Below, piece by piece: positions 57,643 to 64,000 of a stretch of 64,000 bases of DNA. Both the position numbers and the translations under genes were made by a program. Source of the stretch: Paraburkholderia podalyriae. GTDB taxonomy: Bacteria > Pseudomonadota > Gammaproteobacteria > Burkholderiales > Burkholderiaceae. How positions within the stretch are numbered: position 1 is the stretch's first letter; each line of letters begins with the position of its first letter. The notes under the pieces are model-generated. The model did not search any database, was not told the DNA's origin, and saw only the letters and a list, made by a program, of their open reading frames with translations. The stretch is taken from the NCBI RefSeq assembly GCF_014397785.1, contig NZ_VZQQ01000001.1, positions 62,001 through 126,000 of the forward strand, written 5' to 3'.

Positions 57643-58185
57643 CTACTGCTTCACCGGACGCTTCCCCAACTTGCGCTGCAACGTGCGCCGATGCATGTTC
57701 AACGCGCGCGCGGTCGCCGAGATATTGCCGCCGTGTTCGGCGAGCACACGCTGAATGTGCTCCCATTCGAGCCGCGCCACCGACAGCGGCTGCGGATGCT
57801 CGATCGCCTCCTCGGCCTGCAACGCGCTCGCCTCGCTTTGCAGCGCCGCCAGGATCGTCTCGACGTTGGCGGGCTTCGCGAGATAGTTGTCGGCGCCGTC
57901 CTTGACCGCCTGCACCGCGGTGGCGATGCTCGCGTAGCCGGTCAGCACGAGCATGCGCGCATCGGGCTGTAGATCACGTAACGGCGCGACGAGCGTAAGG
58001 CCGGAGTCGTTGCCCAGATGCAGGTCCACGGTGATCTCGCTGAACTTCTGCTGATTCGCGAGCCGGATCGCCTCGTCCGCGTTGTGCGCTTCGCTCACCG
58101 TGTAGCCGCGCCGCGTCAAGCCGCGCGCGAGGATGCCGGAGAACACTTCGTCGTCGTCGATCACCAGAAAATTCTTTTCGCTCAT
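57643..58185 (-). CDS. regA: Redox response regulator RegA/PrrA/ActR family
   Basis: 180 residues. Receiver domain with phospho-acceptor Asp54 (ITVDLHLGNDSG) and Lys in YLAKPAN. A short Pro-containing linker follows, then a Fis-type HTH (LAEHGGNISATARALNMH, then RRTLQRKLGKR). This short architecture is typical of the RegA family. It regulates energy metabolism with redox. The start overlaps the stop of the kinase gene by 4 bp (ATGA). Confidence 0.93.
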   Translation of the reverse strand: MSEKNFLVIDDDEVFSGILARGLTRRGYTVSEAHNADEAIRLANQQKFSEITVDLHLGNDSGLTLVAPLRDLQPDARMLVLTGYASIATAVQAVKDGADNYLAKPANVETILAALQSEASALQAEEAIEHPQPLSVARLEWEHIQRVLAEHGGNISATARALNMHRRTLQRKLGKRPVKQ

Positions 58186-59492
58186 GCCTGTTTCTCCGTG
58201 TTGGATGGCGCGGCGCCTTGCGGGCTCGCTCCGGAAATCGTGCGCGTCGCGAGCGGCAGTCGCAGCACCGCACGCGTGCCGCGCGGCCTCCCGCCGTTGG
58301 CGTCGGTCAGCTCGATCGATCCCTTCAGACGCGTCGCCGCCGAAAACGCCAGATACAGGCCGACGCCGTGGCCGCCCTGCGTGCTGTCCACCGGCATCGC
58401 GCCGAGCGATCCGCGCAGCGCGTTCGGTATGCCCGGGCCGTGGTCACACACTTCGAACACGATCTGGCCGCCGCGTGGCGCGAGCGCGCAGGACAGCGTC
58501 ACGTGATCGCGGCTCGCGCGCGCGGCGTTGTCGAGCAGGATCGTGAGTATCTGGCTGACGGCCACCGTGTCGTTGAGACTGACATCGGCGGGAGGCGTGC
58601 CGAGTCGCTCGAACGTCACGTGCGGATGGCGCAGGCGCCATTGCTCGGCAAACGACTCGAGCCATTCGTCGACCGGCTGGCGGTCCGTCGTGGTCGTTGC
58701 GCGGCTGCGCAACCGCGCGAGCGCCGACGTGCACAACGTCATCTGCTGCTCGAGTAACTCGAGATCGGCGCGATAGGGTGCGAGTCCCGCATCGGTGCGC
58801 GCCGCGTCGCGCAATTCTTCGGACAACATCGCGATTGTAGACAGAGGCGTGCCGATTTCGTGGGCCACGGTGGCCGCCTGCACGCCGAGCGCGACCGCCC
58901 GTTCGTCGTGAAGCAAGCGCTGCTGCGCTTCTCCAAGCGCTGCGTCACGTAGCCGCAGTGCTCGCGACATGCGCGCGACGAACCACGCGATCAGCCCCAC
59001 GCTGACCATGAAGTTGACCCACATGCCCGAGCGGTAGTACTCGAACAGGTTGGCCGGATTCTCGAGATTGAGCGGGACGGAATCGAAGCTGAGCGTCGCG
59101 TAGCAGGCGACCGCGAACGCCGCGAGCCACGCCATCAGATACCACGGCAGCACGGCCGCCGCGATCGCGAGCGACGGCAGGTACAGCGACACAAACGGAT
59201 TGGTAGTGCCACCGGACAGGAACAGCAGCGCCGACAACGCGCCGAGATCGACCCAGATCTGCCCGAACAGCTCGAGGTTGGACTCGGGACGCTGCTGCGA
59301 CACGCGCCACCACGTGAGCGCGTTGAACAGCACTTCGAGCCCGATCACGAGCAGCATCGCGGGCAACGGCAGATTCACGCCGATGAAGATCTGCACGAAC
59401 GCGATCGTCAGCAACTGCCCGATGATCGCGAGGCTGCGCAGCCAGAACAGATGACCGAGATTGACCCGGCCGGTGTTGGTTATACGGTGCAT
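58182..59492 (-). CDS. regB: Redox-sensing histidine kinase RegB/PrrB/ActS family
   Basis: 436 residues. Six predicted membrane segments. The quinone-sensing signature GGTTNPF (residues 94-100, family consensus GGTxNPF) lies in the membrane domain. The H-box VAHEIGTPLSTIAML has phospho-accepting His211. The redox Cys254 in LEQQMTLCTSALARL aligns with Cys265 of Rhodobacter RegB. GHGVGLYLAFS is in the ATP lid. I chose the ATG at 59492, not the GTG before it, because AGGG then serves as ribosome-binding site. It works with RegA, downstream on the same strand. Confidence 0.93.
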   Translation of the reverse strand: MHRITNTGRVNLGHLFWLRSLAIIGQLLTIAFVQIFIGVNLPLPAMLLVIGLEVLFNALTWWRVSQQRPESNLELFGQIWVDLGALSALLFLSGGTTNPFVSLYLPSLAIAAAVLPWYLMAWLAAFAVACYATLSFDSVPLNLENPANLFEYYRSGMWVNFMVSVGLIAWFVARMSRALRLRDAALGEAQQRLLHDERAVALGVQAATVAHEIGTPLSTIAMLSEELRDAARTDAGLAPYRADLELLEQQMTLCTSALARLRSRATTTTDRQPVDEWLESFAEQWRLRHPHVTFERLGTPPADVSLNDTVAVSQILTILLDNAARASRDHVTLSCALAPRGGQIVFEVCDHGPGIPNALRGSLGAMPVDSTQGGHGVGLYLAFSAATRLKGSIELTDANGGRPRGTRAVLRLPLATRTISGASPQGAAPSNTEKQA

Positions 59493-59695
59493 CACCCTAG
59501 TCTACCCGTTCGGATACGCCCCGCTGGCCAGGCGGCCGGCCTGCGCATGATCGATCACACCGCGAGCCTCGCGACCTTCGGCGACACCGCCGCGTTCGTT
59601 AGCGCGCTCGACCTCGCAATCACCGCATGCCAATCGGTCTCGCATCTGAGCGGCGCGTAGGCGGTTTCACATCGGCCCTTGGGCAAACCCGGCCA

Positions 59696-59920
59696 TCACG
59701 GCCGCTCGTCCTCACTCGCCTCGCGTGTGGCCTGTGCGATCTCCGCGGCCAGACACTCCGGGCACAGACACTGGCCGCCTGGTTCCAACCGCTCGGCCGG
59801 TAGCGGCGGCAGCGCGCGGCACCAGCAGTTCGACGGCTCGGTCTGCATGCCGCAGTCGAAGGCATTGCCGCAGCGCGGACAGCGCGCGCTGCGTCCGGAG
59901 CGGGCGGAAGACGATTTCAT
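59696..59920 (-). CDS. Cysteine-rich CWC-type small zinc-ribbon protein
   Basis: 74 residues. Contains CPRCGNAFDCGM, then NCWCRALP (the Cys-Trp-Cys motif that names the family) and CLCPECLAAEI, giving at least eight cysteines in zinc-ribbon-like spacing. Function unknown. The ATG at 59920 is preferred over an upstream one that would add 12 unlikely residues. Confidence 0.8.
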   Translation of the reverse strand: MKSSSARSGRSARCPRCGNAFDCGMQTEPSNCWCRALPPLPAERLEPGGQCLCPECLAAEIAQATREASEDERP

Positions 59921-59971
59921 TGCAGGTCGGCGTAGCGGGGCGGAGACATCGATCAAGCCATGATGCCATGA

Positions 59972-61084
<1,113 letters not shown>

Positions 61085-61241
61085 TCGCGGCGGAATCCCC
61101 TGCACGGGCGTTGCATCCCAGCGGCGCGACGCCTGCACCCTCCCTCGCGGCTGGCAGGCTCTGCACCCACCCGAGCGTTGATGCGGCAAACTCTGTTCAT
61201 CCGCAGCATCAAGCGCCCGTCAGCGGCTGAAGATCTCCACC

Positions 61242-62009
61242 ATGCGCACCCCCACTTCGCGGCGCCGCCGTCCCGACATCGCGTGCGGCAAACCAGTCTG
61301 GCTGTTCGATCTCGATAACACGCTGCACCGCGCGTCGCATGCCATTTTCCCTGCGATCAATCGCGGGATGACCCAGTACATCATCGACGCGCTGCACGTC
61401 GACATCGACGAGGCCAACCGTCTGCGCACCGGCTACACGCTGCGTTACGGCGCAGCGCTGCTCGGCCTCACGCGCCACCATCCGCTCGACGCGCACGACT
61501 TCCTGCAAGTCGTGCACACGTTCCCCGACCTCGGCTCGATGATCCGTCATGAGCGCGGTATCGCGCGTCTGGTCGCGGCGCTGCCGGGCCGCAAGATCGT
61601 GCTCACCAACGCGCCCGAAACCTACGCGCGCGCGGTACTCGCCGAGTTGCGCATCGAGCGGCTATTCGAGCGCGTGATCGCGATCGAGCACATGCGCGAT
61701 CGCCGCCAATGGCGTGCGAAGCCCGATCACGCGATGCTGCGCCGCGCGATGCGCGACGCGCACGTGTCGCTGAAAGACGCGATCCTCGTCGAGGACACGC
61801 GTTCGCACCTGAAAAACTATCGGCGGCTCGGCATCCGCACCGTGTGGATCACCGGTCATCTGCCGCGCAAACCGCACGTGGACGGCGTACCGACACGCCT
61901 GCCGGGCACCGGCCGGCCGCATTATGTCGACTGCAGTATTCGTTCGCTAAAATCGCTACGATTGGGCACGCGCCCGGTTCGATGGAAGGGACGCAAGCCG
62001 GGACAGTAG
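61242..62009 (+). CDS. Pyrimidine 5'-nucleotidase, HAD superfamily (SDT1-like)
   Basis: 255 residues. HAD motif I is FDLDNTLHRASHAIFP, and motif II is IVLTNAPETYARAVL. A Lys and acidic pair (AKPDHAMLRRA; AILVEDTRSHLKNYRRL) complete the active site. The C1 cap is helical. Members dephosphorylate UMP and CMP. The order argB-nucleotidase-slmA is usual in Burkholderia. The last 30 residues are basic and poorly conserved-looking. Confidence 0.88.
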   Translation: MRTPTSRRRRPDIACGKPVWLFDLDNTLHRASHAIFPAINRGMTQYIIDALHVDIDEANRLRTGYTLRYGAALLGLTRHHPLDAHDFLQVVHTFPDLGSMIRHERGIARLVAALPGRKIVLTNAPETYARAVLAELRIERLFERVIAIEHMRDRRQWRAKPDHAMLRRAMRDAHVSLKDAILVEDTRSHLKNYRRLGIRTVWITGHLPRKPHVDGVPTRLPGTGRPHYVDCSIRSLKSLRLGTRPVRWKGRKPGQ

Positions 62010-62050
62010 GGACCAAAGCCGACAAAGACATCAGCCGGGGGACGACAGCC

Positions 62051-62734
62051 ATGCAGCCGATCGACAAGCCTGACGAAGCCTTAGCCGCAGCCTCCCCCGC
62101 GGCGCCCGCGGCCACGCGCCCAGCGCGTCCGAAGCCGGGCGAGCGTCGCGTGCACATCCTGCAGACGCTCGCCAGCATGCTCGAGGCGCCGAAGAGCGAA
62201 AAGGTCACCACGGCCGCGCTCGCCGCCCGGCTCGGTGTGTCCGAAGCCGCGCTGTACCGCCACTTCGCTAGCAAGGCGCAGATGTTCGAAGGGCTGATCG
62301 AGTTCATCGAGCAGACGCTGTTCGGGCTCATCAACCAGATCACCGGTCAGCAAAGCAACGGCGTGTTGCAGGCGCGCGCGATCTCGCTGATGCTGCTCAA
62401 CTTTCCGGCGAAAAATCCCGGCATGACGCGCGTGCTGACCTGCGAGGCGCTGGTCGGCGAGCACGAGCGGCTGACCGAGCGCGTGAACCAGATGCTCGAG
62501 CGCGTCGAAGCATCGCTGAAGCAGTGCTTGCGGCTTGCACAGGTCGAAGCGCTTCAACATGCTGATGACGACACCAACGGCAATGCCGCGCTGCCCGCCG
62601 GCTACGATCCCGCGATTCGCGCGAGCCTGCTAGTCAGCTACGTGATCGGCCGCTGGCATCGCTATGTGCGCAGCGGTTTCGCGCGGCCGCCCGCCGAACA
62701 CGCGGACGAGCAACTGCTGCTGATTCTTCAGTAG
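62051..62734 (+). CDS. slmA: Nucleoid occlusion factor SlmA (TetR family)
   Basis: 227 residues. N-terminal TetR HTH (RVHILQTLASMLEAP, then KVTTAALAARLGVSEAALYRHFAS) and a helical ligand domain (EGLIEFIEQTLFGLINQI; RVLTCEALVGEHERLTERVN). SlmA binds nucleoid sites and blocks FtsZ assembly there. A candidate -10 TAAAAT at 61948-61953 lies inside the end of the upstream gene. Confidence 0.93.
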   Translation: MQPIDKPDEALAAASPAAPAATRPARPKPGERRVHILQTLASMLEAPKSEKVTTAALAARLGVSEAALYRHFASKAQMFEGLIEFIEQTLFGLINQITGQQSNGVLQARAISLMLLNFPAKNPGMTRVLTCEALVGEHERLTERVNQMLERVEASLKQCLRLAQVEALQHADDDTNGNAALPAGYDPAIRASLLVSYVIGRWHRYVRSGFARPPAEHADEQLLLILQ

Positions 62735-63052
62735 TCCGCGAGGAGTCGAGCCCTTCGCGCGGCACCTCCCGCGCCGCTGCCGCGCGGAATTTTCCGCTAT
62801 ACTTTGCGCCTGACGCCGCCGCGGTCTTCCGATACACAACGGACCGCGCCAAGGCATCCCGAACACGTTGCACCCGGTTTCACCCCCTTTCACGCGCCGA
62901 TTTGCTGACTCGATTGCGGGCGCGCGAACCCTTGGCCCCAGGCCCGCGGTTCACTATAAATGCGGCTAAAGAGGTCGTCAGCTGCGCACAGCCCTTCTCT
63001 TCGTGCATCGCCGACGCCGTTTAGCCGCCCTGTTGACTCAATGGCGGAATGA
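62735..63052 (+). promoter_or_regulatory. metX promoter and leader with alternative pairings
   Basis: TTGGCC (62932-62937), 17 bp, TATAAA (62955-62960) is a good sigma70 match. A perfect 9-bp inverted repeat joins GCGGCTAAA (62962-62970) and TTTAGCCGC (63020-63028). CCGCC (63025-63029) can instead pair with GGCGG (63043-63047), which overlaps the metX ribosome-binding site, so the two pairings exclude each other. If transcription starts near 62967, as the -10 predicts, the first stem is only partly transcribed. TATACT at 62798-62803 could serve as a farther promoter. A three-codon frame ATGGCGGAATGA ends just before the metX ATG. Confidence 0.5.
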
Positions 63053-64000
63053 ATGGAATCCATCGGCATCGTCGCTCCCCAAAAAATGCATTTCACCGAG
63101 CCGCTGCCATTGCGCAACGGCAGTTCGCTCGCAGGCTACGACCTGATGGTCGAAACCTACGGCACGCTCAATGCCGCGCGCAGCAACGCGGTGCTCGTGT
63201 GCCACGCGCTGAACGCATCGCATCACGTGGCGGGCGTGTACGCCGACAATCCGAAGGACATCGGTTGGTGGGACAACATGGTCGGCCCGGGCAAGCCGCT
63301 CGATACCGACAAGTTTTTCGTGATCGGCGTGAATAACCTCGGCTCGTGCTTCGGCTCGACCGGGCCGATGAGCATCGACCCCGCGACCGGCAAGCCGTAT
63401 GGCGCGACCTTTCCGGTCGTCACCGTCGAAGACTGGGTCAACGCGCAGGCGCGCGTCGCCGACGCGTTCGGCATCACGCGCTTCGCCGCCGTGATGGGCG
63501 GCAGTCTCGGCGGCATGCAGGCGCTCGCTTGGAGCATGATGTATCCGCAGCGGATCGCCCATTGCATCGTGGTCGCATCGACGCCGAAACTGTCCGCGCA
63601 GAACATCGCGTTCAACGAGGTCGCACGCTCGGCGATCCTGTCGGACCCCGACTTCCACGGCGGCAACTACTACGCGCACGGCGTGAAACCGAAGCGCGGC
63701 CTGCGCGTCGCGCGGATGATCGGCCACATCACGTATTTGTCGGACGATGACATGGCCGAGAAATTCGGCCGCTCGCTGCGTCGCGCGGAAGGCGCGCTCG
63801 ATGACTACAACTTCAGCTTCGACGTCGAGTTCGAAGTGGAATCGTATCTGCGCTATCAGGGCGACAAGTTCGCCGACTACTTCGACGCGAACACCTACCT
63901 GCTGATCACGCGCGCGCTCGACTACTTCGATCCGGCCAAGGCTTTCGACGGCGATCTGACCGCCGCGCTCGCGCACACCACCGCGAAGTATCTGATTGCG
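63053..64000 (+). CDS. metX: Homoserine O-acyltransferase MetX (3' end outside window)
   Basis: 316 residues visible. Alpha/beta-hydrolase fold of the MetX family: [18 protein letters not shown] (oxyanion loop), [11 protein letters not shown], and the nucleophile Ser in [19 protein letters not shown]. The catalytic Asp and His lie beyond the window. It acylates homoserine in methionine synthesis. Some MetX enzymes use succinyl-CoA and not acetyl-CoA; I could not decide this from sequence. metW is expected downstream, as usual in this family. Confidence 0.96.
   Translation, partial: MESIGIVAPQKMHFTEPLPLRNGSSLAGYDLMVETYGTLNAARSNAVLVCHALNASHHVAGVYADNPKDIGWWDNMVGPGKPLDTDKFFVIGVNNLGSCFGSTGPMSIDPATGKPYGATFPVVTVEDWVNAQARVADAFGITRFAAVMGGSLGGMQALAWSMMYPQRIAHCIVVASTPKLSAQNIAFNEVARSAILSDPDFHGGNYYAHGVKPKRGLRVARMIGHITYLSDDDMAEKFGRSLRRAEGALDDYNFSFDVEFEVESYLRYQGDKFADYFDANTYLLITRALDYFDPAKAFDGDLTAALAHTTAKYLIA

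Noticed and set aside
59496..59695. Plus-strand frame of about 69 codons near 59451-59660
   Set aside because: Short, overlaps the start of the kinase gene on the other strand, and has no ribosome-binding site or family.

Overview
The window is about 64 kb of GC-rich chromosome from a betaproteobacterium of the family Burkholderiaceae, most likely Burkholderia or Paraburkholderia chromosome 1. The gene orders dapF-DUF484-xerC, cobW-dksA-hslVU, yraN-diaA-dolP facing rsmI, and argB-pyrimidine nucleotidase-slmA-metX point there, as does a DksA that has lost most of its zinc ligands. Genus and species are inferred from gene content; no database was searched.

Layout. 1-2200: right-hand end of an integrative element inserted at the 3' end of a tRNA-Ala(CGC) gene. 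It carries a complete P4-type integrase, a small protein consisting of only the integrase arm-binding module plus an unknown tail, and the start of a cargo gene cut by the window edge. 2266-8800: cell-envelope and housekeeping genes (cytochrome c, dolP, diaA, yraN, rsmI, rlpA, an MBL hydrolase, a DEDDh exonuclease, an Lrp regulator), with a 650-bp hairpin-rich gap. 8825-25115: mixed metabolic and transport genes (CDF exporter, H-NS, PNPOx-like protein, MFS, leucine-type binding protein, dienelactone hydrolase, amidase, HiPIP, LhgO-like oxidase, MoxR-type ATPase, EEP phosphatase, beta-propeller protein, ferredoxin-NADP reductase). 25540-28747: a soluble NarL-type two-component pair and an amino-acid permease. 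29164-36837: a seven-gene molybdenum hydroxylase operon, coxSLM-D-E-G-F, of the form II type. 36979-46122: transglutaminase-like protein, SrkA kinase, an RND-pump relic, MFS, aldo-keto reductase, PhyH oxygenase and several small proteins.

46345-64000 is core genome: metK with a structured 5' leader, lpxL, dapF, DUF484, xerC, rlmI, a His-rich CobW GTPase, dksA, hslV-hslU behind a heat-shock-like promoter, the RegB/RegA redox two-component system, argB, a HAD nucleotidase, slmA, and metX truncated by the window end.

The signal I consider most worth following is the leader of metK. A hairpin of about 11 base pairs displays an 8-nt loop, seven bases of which are perfectly complementary to the metK Shine-Dalgarno region. 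This is the architecture of a translational riboswitch in front of the SAM synthetase gene. The metX leader, for the same pathway, also has mutually exclusive pairings involving its ribosome-binding site. Other leads are the stand-alone arm-binding protein coupled to the integrase, the hairpin-rich gap at 6480-6760 with a perfect TATAAT facing into it, and two gene relics (aldose 1-epimerase, RND permease).
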